64,000 nt of DNA, taken from contig CP136068.1 in assembly GCA_032622095.1 (NCBI GenBank), forward strand, positions 51,146,443 through 51,210,442. Reading direction: 5' to 3'. Position numbers and translations under genes: made by a program. This DNA is from Siphonodentalium dalli. Its lineage: Eukaryota > Mollusca > Scaphopoda > Gadilida > Siphonodentaliidae. A model generated the notes under the pieces. It was not told the origin of the DNA and ran no database searches. It worked only from the letters and a program-made list of their open reading frames with translations. The stretch's first letter is position 1. Each line of letters opens with the position of its first letter. Below are positions 1 to 12,300 of this stretch, piece by piece.

Positions 1-600
1 TTATAAACCGGGTAGTTTACTGGGTGGCCACTGAACGCACAAGGAACATTCGCTATAGCATTCTCGACACACACACTATCGTCATATTCTTAACCATATC
101 TCACGGCTAAATCGCGAAGACACACTGGATAAAATCCGCAAATAGAGGAAAGGACCGAATCTTTTTGCTGAATGAGTGTTGAAAATATCATTTTGGTGGT
201 GGATACTTCCCGTCTGTTTGTGTTCAAGAATATGGACGTTAGTACACAAAAACTTTCAAATACTTGAAATTGACCAATCATTGTACTACAAGTATATTAC
301 TACTATACTACTACACGCCAAGGCGATCCACCGCATAGCCAACCCGATCGACGACCACAGACAGCTTCGTCCTGATTCTCGGCCAGTATAGACTACCTTG
401 ACTATATATAAACCTACTTGTGAATAAGAACCCAGACATGCACAGCTCAGATGATGGAGGAGTCAGCGTCAACACACTATCTATTTCCCAACCAAGCAGT
501 AATTTTTTCCATCCGCGCAATGAAGAATATAATCGGATATCAGAAGTTGCGCACAACCCTTTACCAAAATAAATCATGCACTGTGTATTTTGTTTAACAA
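1..600. other. Downstream flank, no gene seen
   Basis: Beyond the 3' end of the large gene. Short open frames overlap on both strands with no recognisable domain. No repeat family of the window is present. Confidence 0.5.
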
Positions 601-601
601 T

Positions 602-823
602 TTAACCCTTCCATGGCGGGAGCTGCGCTGATGTAACATTACATATCTCGTGTCATTGCATTCTCTCGTATAGAAGGGAATGTACTGGCTTACAAAGTCA
701 AGGTAAATATTGTTAGGCCAATGTATTCTCTTATATGCGAGAATCCCTCGCAATTATAAGAGAATGCATTGGCACATGGTTTTCATATAATTTCAAAAAG
801 CTCCAGTCATGTAAGTGGGTTAA
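602..823. mobile_element. TTAA-flanked miniature element (piggyBac-like) with double hairpin
   Basis: Starts TTAACCCTTCCATGGCGGGA at 602 and ends with the imperfect inverse, ...AGCTCCAGTCATGTAAGTGGGTTAA, at 823. A TTAA target and CCC(T) ends are the marks of piggyBac-type transposons. The inside holds two imperfect hairpins (about 650-692 and 713-776) joined by a conserved GTCAAGGTAAATATTG spacer. No coding capacity, so non-autonomous. Confidence 0.7.
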
Positions 824-1164
824 CAAAATAAACCCCATACTGCAATTTTTTTAAACAATTTATCTGTATTCCTCATTTGATAGTAGTATTTACATCGGCA
901 GACTACAGACATGCATCGAATCCAGCAGGACTGACGTCTATACATTCTGAAATAGAGTAAAACGAACAGTATAACCATTTATTCCCTGGAATAGTGTGCT
1001 TTAGCGAAGTATGTCGTCAGTACACACCATTAATACCTTCAAAGAAATATAATTACAATTGGGAGATAGTGCATCCACCGAAGGTCCATGCACGTGATCT
1101 TAACGGTACTCAACCCGATCAGACGGTCCCCCATATCTCCAAGATACAATAACAACATTTCTTC

Positions 1165-1556
1165 AAAATACGCTTTAGTTATCAGAATCGATTAATTGCA
1201 ACAAAACAGTACTAATCGCTGTCAACTATAGTATCAAATTTCCCAAATACGTGTTATTTATCAACATTTTGTTCAACGAAATATGGCCGTATTATCACTT
1301 GAGTATCACAGAAGTTGGCCGTATCACCACTTGATTTTAGAGTTATCATATTCATCCGCAATTTTGTCCGAGACCGTCCGTTTGACGTGGTTTTTTCTGG
1401 GCCACAAATAATTGCACTTCTCAAGAAATAACTTCAAAAATATATATCTGATCACTCTGAGCTTTGATGAGTGGGTTTCTCGAATCAAATATTGTTTACC
1501 CCCAAAGCCAAATAAATATTAATTTAGGAGCGTTAATTCGGATAATGTATCTTTAA
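1165..1556 (+). repeat. Dispersed repeat D1, copy 1
   Basis: Shares long blocks with 62347-62643, including TTATCAGAATCGATTAATT and TTTAGGAGCGTTAATTCGG, in the same orientation. No terminal repeats or coding sequence identified. The similarity is patchy, as in two old copies. Confidence 0.7.
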
Positions 1557-1644
1557 ATTTCCGATGTTTCAGAAAGCGGTTGTGCTGTTGATAAAGGTTG
1601 TTATACATCATAGTTATAATCATGGTCAACCAATATCATAGCTT

Positions 1645-1890
1645 AACCCTTTCATGGCGGGAGCTAGCTGCACTGGTGAAGCTTTAAAGATCCTGTACCA
1701 CTGCATTATCTTATATATGCGAGTCTCCCATAGTCTCCCATAGTCTCCCATAGTCTCGCATATATAAGACAATGCACTGGATTACAACGTCAAGGTAAAT
1801 ATTGATAGGCCAATATATGCTCTTAGATATGTGAGGGTCCATATGGGACACTTGCATATATAAGAGAATGCATTGGTACAGGGTTTTCGC
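1645..1890. mobile_element. Double-hairpin element, truncated TTAA end
   Basis: Begins TTAACCCTTTCATGGCGGGA at 1645. Two hairpins follow, about 1697-1780 (with AGTCTCCCAT repeated three times in the loop) and 1813-1880, joined by the spacer TACAACGTCAAGGTAAATA. The other TTAA end was not found, so the copy is probably truncated. Confidence 0.6.
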
Positions 1891-2437
1891 AGGAAGTTCC
1901 GTTCGTGGAAGGCCCCACCAACATAATTTCATTATGGGGAAACATGGCAAGCGGTGATATAATAGTACATCATAACTCAAAATCATTCTATAACACCTCA
2001 ACATCAGCAGAAGCCACTGTTGTTCTGTAGCTGGTGTTCATTCCTTGGGGAATTTTAATACTTTTATATTCACAAATAACTCCAGCTGGATGAGAGATAA
2101 ATTTTCTGACGCAGTCAGTATATACAAAACAGTTCAAACGGCTAGATTCTGGAACATGATTGTACATCGGGCTTTTCGGATATAGTTGACTCCAGTCATA
2201 AATTCGTTTTTATTATAATTACCATGTTGTTTGCATCGTTCATAGAGCACGAGAGTGTATTTTGCACTAATCCGTTGCTCAAATTCTTTCAGTTGTTGCA
2301 TATGTTTTGTTGAGTATAAAAGGAGATAGTCCCATAAATGGTTGGATTTAGTATGACCTGGTATTTACTTTAACAGGCATAGAAAACACTTGGAGTAAAT
2401 CGCTTGAAATGACAGAAAACTATTACTGAATATAAAT

Positions 2438-2532
2438 TCATTTTATATTGATGATATCAATTCTTGGTTGTAACTGGGTAATTTGACCACAATACTCATT
2501 CATTTCGAACCGACTGATTAATGCATCTTCTA
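2438..2532 (-). other. Possible last exon with immediate stop / 3' UTR start
   Basis: A very strong pyrimidine tract (TTTTTTCTTTTCTTTTTCACAG) ends at 2533. Spliced to the phase 0 donor at 3047, the first codon would be TAG, ending the protein at ...AAVVEP. In another frame the same stretch is open for about 31 codons, but that frame does not fit the donor phase. I therefore read it as the 3' UTR start of the large gene, with low confidence. AATAAA on the minus strand near 2206-2212 could serve polyadenylation. Confidence 0.35.
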
Positions 2533-2601
2533 CTGTGAAAAAGAAAAGAAAAAAGAATATCATTCGCAGAAACAATTTAGCGACAAAATAACTTAAACTC
2601 A

Positions 2602-2885
2602 TTAACCCTTTGAGTGCCAGGTCCGATTTTTGTATCAACCCATATACCCTGTGCCAATGCATTCTCTTATATATGCGAGTCGACCATAGGTCGCCTCGCA
2701 TATATAAGAGAATGCATTGGCCTAACAATTTTTCATCATTTGTTATTATTTTTTACAATTTTTTACAATTTTAATAATTTTTTAACAATCTAAAAACAAA
2801 AAACAAAATTTATATTTTTTAGGGTCGATTTTACAGACCGTAAATTAGGGCCGATGAGATCGGCCCCTGGCACTGAAAGGGTTAA
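2602..2885. mobile_element. TTAA miniature element, type A
   Basis: Inverted ends TTAACCCTTTGAGTGCCAGG (2602) and the complement of TTAACCCTTTCAGTGCCAGG (2885). A near-perfect hairpin with stem CCAATGCATTCTCTTATATA at 2654-2725 is followed by an A/T-rich stretch rich in TTTTTACAATT. Copies of the same type are at 4231-4643 (reverse) and 13740-14032. Confidence 0.85.
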
Positions 2886-3046
2886 CATAAAAAAAATCGA
2901 TAGATAAAATTGACGCTAAATCACTATTACATTACCACTAACACTTTAGCATATGGCGGGGGAGTTTATCATGCTTAGACGTGTATTCTATCCATATAAT
3001 GTAGTTATATTGGAGATACCATTCAGTAATACAATGGTTGACTTAC

Positions 3047-3335
3047 TGGTTCCACAACAGCCGCAATGGAATAGATGAAGCAGTCATACATGTGATGGAA
3101 CTCCCATTTGCCACCCGGCACCGTATCCCAGAACCACCCGTACTTCCAGTCTTTCCCTTCCGGGTATGTATTCTTGTCACACGCGTCTCTCCTTAAGACT
3201 CCGCCTTCGTAGTCTGGGTCTACCACAATGAGATAGCCAGGTTCCACGACTATCTGTTCATCTTCTGCAAGCTTATGAAAGTACGTCCTGTCTGCGTTCA
3301 CGTTGTCGAAGACAGTGGTTCCTACTAGCTCCGCC
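3047..3335 (-). CDS. C-terminal module exon 2 (unrecognised)
   Basis: Exon of 289 bp, acceptor TTGCATTCCAG, donor GTAAGT, phase 2 in and phase 0 out. It reads ELVGTTVFDNVNADRTYFHK, DEQIVVEPGYLIVVDPD, YGWFWDTVPGGKWEFHH and SIAAVVEP. It completes the module begun in exon 5656-5872. The repeated hydrophobic strands and turn glycines suggest a beta-rich fold; no family is recognised. Two cysteines (RDACD, YDCF) could pair. Fifteen bases upstream of its acceptor the intron turns into a 22-bp minisatellite of more than 30 units (3350-4085). Confidence 0.75.
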
Positions 3336-6300
3336 CTGGAATGCAATTGCTGTGTATGATTTGGTTCGTTATATTAGTGTGATATTTTGTTCGTTGTATT
3401 AGTCTGATTTTGTTAGTTATATTAGAGTGATTTGGTTCGTAATATTAGAGCGATTTGGTTCGTAATATTAGTGCGATTTGGTTCGTTCTATTAGTGTGAT
3501 TTGGTTCGTTCTATTAGTGTGACTTGGTTCGCCATATTAGTGCGATTTGGTTAGTTGTATTAGTGTGATTTGGTTCGTTATATTAGTGTGATTTGGTTCG
3601 TTGTATTGGTGTAATTTGGTTCGTTATATTAGTCTGATTCTGTTCGTTATATTAGTGTGATTTGGTTCGTTGTATTAGTGTGATTTGGTTCGTTATATTA
3701 GTGTGATTTGGTTCGTTGTATTAGTGTGATTTGGTTCGTTATATTAGTGTTATTTGGTTCGTTGTATTAGTGTGATTTGGTTCATTGTATTAGTGTGAAT
3801 TGGTTCGTTATATTAGTGTGATTTTGGTTCGTTGTATTAGTGTGATTTGGTTCGTTGTATTAGTGTGATTTGGTTCGTTATATTAGTGTGATTTGGTTCG
3901 TTATATTAGAGTGATTTGGTTCGTTCTATTAGTGTGTGATTTGGTTCGTTATATTAGTGTTATTTGGTTCGTTGTATTAGTGTTATTTGGTTCGTTGTAT
4001 TAGTGTGATTTGGTTCATTGTATTAGTGTGATTTGGTTCGTTGTATTAGTGTTATTTGGTTCGTTGTATTAGTGTGATTTGGTTAAAATTTAGTTACTCG
4101 GGGAACCAAAACTAGTTCCAAGGTTTGTCCAGTAGTGGAACCAAACGAAGAACCAAACACATATGTTTTGGTTCTTCGCGAGTAACAAAAATGAAGAACC
4201 AAACGTGTTTTTGTTACTCGATGAACCAAATTAACCCTTTCAGTGCCAGGGGCCGATCTCTTTTTTTTCTTCTTTTTTTTAGATGTTTTTGGGTTGATTT
4301 TTTTTTGGGTATGCTTAAGCATGGTACAGCGAATTTAAAAACAAACTGGATAAAACCTTAGGGGCATGTTATAACTCAAAACTGTCACCAAGTATTCATA
4401 GTAATAATGTTGATGCCCATGAAAAACGTAAGATTCCATGGCACTAAACCTACAAAATAAGTCTGTTAAAGAATATAAGAAAAAATTATTAAAATTGTAA
4501 AAAATTGTAAAAAATAATAACAAATGATGAAAAATTATTAGGCCAATGCATTCTCCTATGGTCGACTCGCATATATAAGAGAATGCATTGGCACAGGGTA
4601 TATGGGTTGATACAAAAATCGGACCTGGCACTGAAAGGGTTAAAGAACCAAATTAAGTACACAACAGACATTCTGGTTCCACATGGAACCAAACTTGTTT
4701 AATTTTTTTGTCCTGTGGGGAGAACCAATGTGACCTGCTTTGATTCTCTTGATTCCCCAGATAGAACCATTTTGCTCATTAAATGACTACTTGGAAACAA
4801 TGATGAGTGCTTAGTGCATTACTGTAGGTCGTGTTCACACAAACCTGGAATGCGGTGTGCTGGAAACAAAGCAGTGTGGAACCAACTGTTTAGTTCTATG
4901 TTGGTATTTGTTTCTCCGGGGAATCAAATTTGGAGCAATTTTCTTAGTGTGTAGGCCAATCAGGACAGTTTTCTTTCAAATATAAGTTTGTGAACAGTCA
5001 TGATTTTCGGTGATTGAACATTGATGATTCGCAGCATTACAAGATCGGAGCGGATCCGCCTCACGAAGATACCACACATTCACGCAACGCTGGTATACAT
5101 AAATACACACCAGTCTCAAGTAATGTCCCGTGATATGGAACTGTTTTATATATTTTAATGTACATAAATTATGTTATTCATTTTTGTAAGTTCAGCCTCG
5201 TCCGCTCATATATCAAAACAGCCATGAAAGTAGTTTTCGGTATGTTCTCGGTATCACTGTCGGTTCTGGAAACACAATCATTAAAATTGAAGCAGTAATT
5301 TCCGGCAGTATTTAAATCTAGTGCCGACCGAGACTTATGTGAATGCAGGACGGTGTGCGTTTATGTATAAAACGTTACGACAGAGACACCATCAGCTAAA
5401 CATATTTCTATCTACCAAAATAATATGCTGACGTGATTGGAGGACAAGTGCTAGCCACTTAGATGGACCTCCTCTCCCGAAGACAACAACGCTAAATACA
5501 ACTTTACAATAGCCGCATGGTAACAGTGCATATATACATACACAAGAGAGTATACAACACATGTGTTGTGTTAATGCTAGTTCCCCCTTCTAACCCAAGT
5601 CTGTTATCAGTTTTTATTTTCTCCAAACTCAGATATGTTAAATGTTAATACTTACCACATTGACCCGTTGGCAGCCGGAGTTTGGACCTTGATGATTCGT
5701 AGCATGAGTGGGCCGGATGCGTCCGTGTGGAATTGCCACTCGATGAGCTTCCCGCTCGTCTTGATTCGCATGTCGTCGTTAAAACCCGTAGCTCCCCACC
5801 ACTCCCACCCTAATTCCGCCCGTGATTTCGTTATATCTACCTCATTGTTTCTCTGCGGTAATCCTTGTTGTGCTGTTGATGGGAATGGCCTTATGGTATA
5901 AATATAAATAGATGGAGATTGCTCTGACACTCTAATTTTCATAAAATAATTAATGTAAACTATCAACAACTTAGCCCTTCCATGACTGGAGCTTCCTGAA
6001 ATTTTGCGAAAACCCTGTGTCAATGCATTCTCTTATATCTACAGGTCTCCTGTAGGGAGCCTCGCATATATAAGAGAATGCATTGGCCTAACAATATTTA
6101 CCTTGACATTGTAAGCAAGTGCATTCTCTTATATATGCGAGTTTCCCAATATTTTGTTATATTCGCATATATAAGAGATTTCACTGGCACAGGGTCTATA
6201 ATGCACCAGCGCGACTCCCGTCATTTCCGAATAAAATTTCAGACTCAATGCTTGGAATATTTCAGACCATAGAGGGGGTGTTTGAAGGCAGTCTGTTAAC

Positions 6301-9300
6301 CATTTTTATACTAAATGGTTTAACCCACTCAGTTCTAAAAGTATACATTCAAATTGTCTATTATTTGGAGCGGTATTCGGAAACATAAGAAGACGACATA
6401 TACGCGAATATATAATGCAATTGCAGAACGATGGCTATTCGTTGGTGGGAAATGTTCAGATAATAAGTTCAACAAACGGCAAATTTGTTGCACTTATTGT
6501 CTGAACATTTACTAAGGGTGTTTAGTTAAACCATGGCGATTTAATTTATCGGTATGAGCAAAACAACAGTGTGACAAAAAGATAACTCAAGAGCAGAATG
6601 AATCATATTCATTGGTGAGAAATGTTCAGATAATAAGATGGTTTTTTTGAACTTATTATCTGAACATTTCCTAAGGGAACTACTCATCAGTGATTATTTA
6701 GTGATTATTTAGTATAAAATGGTTAACAGTTCAGTTAATAATCCAATGGAGCCAGGCTATAATTCTGAAAACGTTGAGCTAAATAATTACAGGAGGTCTA
6801 CGCCACGTAGTGGAAGTTTGATCAAGTTCATGTTCATAGGTGCAGATCCAAAAAGCACATCTAACATCGTCCTTCGCGCGGTGGGATGCATTATAATATA
6901 AATTCTGATGTTGACGCCGCCACATCGCAAAGTTCATGACACAATGACAACCAAGTCCGAGTTTAGTGTGCCTATCATGTGAAGAATGAGGTCCCCAGAT
7001 GGTGAATTTAGTGACGCTATTCTGCATAGCGGGCTAGGATCACCAAACTCACCATCTGGGGACCTCATTTTGCATGGCGTTATCTGCTATAGTAGACATA
7101 TAGACTCATATTGAGGTTCCAAAATGGTAAATATTTTTGATGTACACCCATTGGGAACCTCGATTATGCAATGTGTCGTCTGCCAATTTTGGGATTTAGG
7201 GAAACTTAACTAAAAGAGATGATGTTGAGACCTAAGCAGAATGAGGTCCCCAGAGGGTGAATTTAGTGATGATAGCCCGCTACGTTCTGGTTGCATTCTC
7301 TGACAACATAGATTCGCATATCGCTAATCTTATAAGAATAGGAAACAGTCTTACGTTCACACCCGGGAAGTTGACCCGTGAATGATCCGTCTTGAAGACA
7401 GCCTAATGTCAGACTTCCCGACATGAAAATATAATCTGGTGCGCATGCATACACCAGATACTCTCCTGTCTGTATCTGACTATATACATCTGTCGTCTGC
7501 AGAACGGCATTAGTTGGCGTTTCTGGTACATTACAAGCTGAAAGCAAATACTCAGACAATCGATGGCATCAGGGCATTGGTTTCGTCGAACAACGGTTCT
7601 CAAGACATTATTCACCGGTGGAGAGAACACTAATCTCCACGAGCAGAGAAGGTAGCTCGAATAACTAAGAAAGTGTTTCATTTCGAGGTATGCTGTCCAT
7701 ATACATGTATATAAAGCAATCCGTTTTCAGATTCTGAGTTAAATTTAGTGGAGGTTAGTACCCGTTAAACTTGATGCATGTGTGTAGATATGTTAATTTG
7801 TTTACTGTTAAATTAAGTCGCGTATCTACTTTATATTATTGTATGTATTCATTTTTTTTTCATTTTTTTTTTAAACCAGTAATTACTTTCCAGTATATTG
7901 CGTTATGCTCACGTGTGTAAGTAAATTTAATTTATATTTCCATGCAACATTTAAAACAAGAGCCAGAGTAGAACATGATGTGAACATCATGCGTTGTAGT
8001 AAGCAGTCTTTTTAGAGACACAGTGGAGAATGCAGGTAACATGCAGCAAGCATACAACAAACAATGGACAGACATTATGAGATATGATGGTAATTTCATT
8101 TAGTAAAAGAACAGTTAACTAAAAACGATGAATCATGATGATATGATACACATATATACGGGAGAACAAATAGTTAGATTGGTGGCTAAATTTTCATTGT
8201 TTATTTTGACAATTTTGGATATCTTAAAATGACAAATTTATCTTAATGTTATAGTTGTAAGCACTGGTACACCATTGAAGTACAAAGACATTGCGATCCT
8301 ATATAGCAACACCTCACAAATAGTATCTCTGTTATATCGATCAAGTGTTGAGGTCAATTGTTCAACTTCTATCTCTCGAGTCGAGATAAAAATCTGACAA
8401 AGATCTGACACGTTTGTCACTCTATTAATATCAACAGTATTGACATTGAATGGCCCAGAATGCATTCCTATTATTGTAACAGGGTGTCTTGGAGATGCCA
8501 CTTAAGTATCTGGGGACCTCATTTTTCCTTATCCATCATACATGCTAGAAAAAAGATCATAGCTGATAATTTTGATCCTCAAACAAATACGTTTGTGTCA
8601 AAATTATGACTAATGTTTACATATATTCTCCACCAAGCGATGCCCAATAAAATCACTACAAAAAACACCCACAGTAGATACCAACTCCTCTATGTAATAG
8701 AATACATGTGGATAATTGGAGATTATTCAAGATTACTCCCATTCGGTGGGGGAATAGTCCATACCACTCAACGGGATAAGCTGCAACTGACCTTGCCCAG
8801 TCACCCAAGCAACCATACTTACAGCATTGTGACACAAAAGTGACTAACCGAGTTGCAAACTGCCATCAGCCAGTAAAGAAATTTTCCAATCAACATCCCC
8901 TAATTCTATGATTTGATACATAGGGGGACATAATAAGAAATAACTTGGGTTACCAACCCATGCTTCAAAACAGAGTTGATTCCCCTAGATACGCTATGAT
9001 TGACCACTGCCAGCATTTGTATTTTCTTAATGAACTATAACACTTTTATTGAAGTGTTTTGTCAGTTACAATTCATTCTGTCTTGATATAGACTATTTTC
9101 AAATGAATATGGACAGTTCAGTTTCTCAGAATAATGCAGAATGAATAGTATCCTTCAAAAGTCTCAAATAAAATAATGAGTGATTTCCTCTCATGCCGCG
9201 TATGTGCTGGCAGTGGTAAGTCCTGTGTAGATGGGACTGATCTCAGCATAGAGCTTGGAACTAACCAAATTGCTAGGAATTCATTATTGAAAATGTTTAA

Positions 9301-12300
9301 CAGTTGAAATTTTAATTTCCTAAATTTATCTTTTTTAAATTGGGGTGAACAAAAATATTTGAAACTTTTTTTACTGTTATAAGAGATATATTAGTCAGTT
9401 GGAAATGTATCAACTATATAATGGGTATTGTGAGACAGTTGTGATGTTATTATATTGGGAAATGTTTTAATTATATATTACAAGAGGAATCGAACATTTA
9501 ATTTTTAATATATATTTAAATAAAAAAGAAGAAAATAGATTGTCTGAATCTCTTTAGTTATAATAGCATTTGATAAATTAATGGTTTTCGTGAAAAAAAT
9601 GGTCTGTTTGCATTCGTACATTTTTTTTTGCTGAAAATACATAAATTTAATTTTCCCATTTTCTGGTATATTTTTCTTGCTGTTGAAAAGTCTATATTTT
9701 ATATAGCATTACTTATTACCTATTCCATAAATACAAAATTGTAAACAATTATTTCGACGTCTCCTGAATCTAGATCAAGGTCAATCATATACATAAATAG
9801 TCATTTGATCTTAATTTTATTCTATTTTGGCTATGCAGACCGGATTATAGTGCGGGGCCCTGTTTCATGAAGCAATGTCATAAGATTATCTTAAGATGGA
9901 CTTAATCTAAGATCTAAGGTGGATCTTATGATGTAACTTTCCGTTTCAAGAACGCGTTTCACAAAACAAGATTAAGTCCTACTTAAGTAGTAAGTTAAGT
10001 TCCCGCTCATTTAGACTGGTTATCGACACTTTTCTACAGTCCGGAACAAAAGTATGAGGGCTTGTGCAATCTGTATGTACGGCATTGAGAGGTTATCGAG
10101 AAAGAGCCGAGTCCGAGTTGACATTATTGTGTGACAGGGATGCTGGATAGCGGCTGTGGTGGGGTGGGCGAATCAGCGCATGTATCTTACTGTCTATAGT
10201 CAGTGGCCTTATATTCTCATATGGATCTTATACTTGCATGGGTTCCACGATGTAAATTCGAACATGAGTACATCACAGGCTCTTAAAATGACGAGCTTTC
10301 CGTTTACTGGTGAGTGGCGGTGTCAGAAATAAGACAATATAATTATATGGACCGATGCATGACTGCGACCATGCATTTACGCCGAGTTAATCCACTGAGA
10401 GCAATGATCAGGCGGCGATTTTTTTATGTGAGCCGACATAACACGTGTATTATCGACCATCGCTCTCTACGTGTAGTAATAATCAAAATAAATCGGCGAT
10501 GTCATCTGGACACACATAGGTCATTTTTTCGATTCAAAGGGAAATGAAAAATATTTGTTAGAGTAACTTTTTTTATGCAGATGATTTATGCGGCTGTCAT
10601 GCCATGGATATATATATATATAACTACGTGTTCATCGGCACACTCGCATTAAGGGGTGTCATCGTTACGGGTGTATATATCATATTTACAATATGCTGTA
10701 CAATGGTCATCCCACCCCTGCAAAAAAAACATGAGCAAAATTTGGAAAATCAAGACATATGGGCGTGGGCATAAACTCAATACCAATAATATTCTCTATA
10801 GAAAATTGTCACTTTTTCTAAAACATATTTTGATAAAGAGCGATTGTGTTACCTTTCCCATATGACATATCTGCTTTGTAAACAGCCGACGGAAATTTGG
10901 AAAGAGGAAAGAATCAATACATTAATTGATCTCATTTTACCCCATCTCCCCACACACATATGGAATAACATAGAGGAGATTGTGAGCTTTGAACTAGGCC
11001 ATAATTCTTATCAAAAGTTTAATTCGTGGGTAATACAATTTTATAATATATATTATCTATAGGTCACATACACAGCTGATAATTGACTATATCCTACATT
11101 CGATGAGGCTCGGGGTGGCTAGTTGGTCTCTGTTGGGGGGGGGGTACATCGTGCAATTTCCAACTGCACCCGCCCCGTAATTGAACCGGGCCAAACTTCC
11201 ATGTTCGCGAAATGCCATGTCCACCCCACCCGTTGGATTTAAACTTTCCAATTGGTATCTCAAATATTCCAACAGTTCGAAATTTCTAACCCAATGCCCC
11301 TAAAGCCGGTGATTTTCCAACTGATTGCCATATCGGTTGCTGCTGTTTGTCTAAAACGATACAGTCCTTTACTAGTTAGAAATTCAAACAATTGAAACCT
11401 ATATATAGTGTACGATTAATGTTGTTGTCAGGCATGAAATTTCCAATTGCTAAACATTTTGACCAAAGTGTGTGTGTGGGGGGGGGGGGGGGGTAGACAA
11501 CACACCAACCCCATTCGCCACGTCCCTGGTGATAAGCCTGTGCTCTGAATTGTTTTTACCAAACACACCCTATGGTTATACGGTTGGGGGGGTTGCCCTC
11601 TCCAAACTTTGGTTTTGGAAAGTTTGAGGTACCTGTTGGAATGCTTAAACCCAAAGAGAATTTGGTGTTGTTTAAGGGGGTGTAGTTGGACATTTCGAGG
11701 CGAACAGCCCCTCTCACTCTGTAGCCACGATCCTGTATACCAGACGACGAGTTGCCCACCCCAGACAATGTACATATATCTCCGTAATTGCAAAATAACA
11801 TAGGCCGCCATATTTGTGATCGATATGCCACTTATCACGTGGGTCTTAACTTTAAGATTATCTTAAGACACCTCACACCAGTCTTAAAGTTAAGACCAAA
11901 GTTAAGACCATCTTAAGTTAAGACCTTGTTCGTGAAACGCACTTATGACTGAAGTTTGAACTTATGACAATCTTAAGTCCCAACTATGTCATAAGTTGCG
12001 TTCATGAAACAGGGCCCAGGCAGTTACACATTTATGCTGATAATGATATGTAAATATCAAGATAATGCGATTACATACATATTAATTACATTCAATTTAT
12101 TCATATATTCTAATTTTATGTCCTGGTTAGTGGACAAGTCGGATGGTGAATGTTCCTCTTCCTATACTACTACCAGGTGTCGAACCACAAGTCAAGGTGA
12201 CTAAACGTCCAACATTCAAATGAGACCCCTGCTATAATGCGTAATAATGCAGCGGAATAACAAGCAGCGAAGTTAATTAGTGGTCCAGTCTGAAGCTGCA

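Noticed and set aside
2438-2728. 96-codon minus-strand frame
   Set aside because: Its upstream half lies in a miniature transposon hairpin and a pyrimidine tract; the frame does not fit the phase of the preceding exon.
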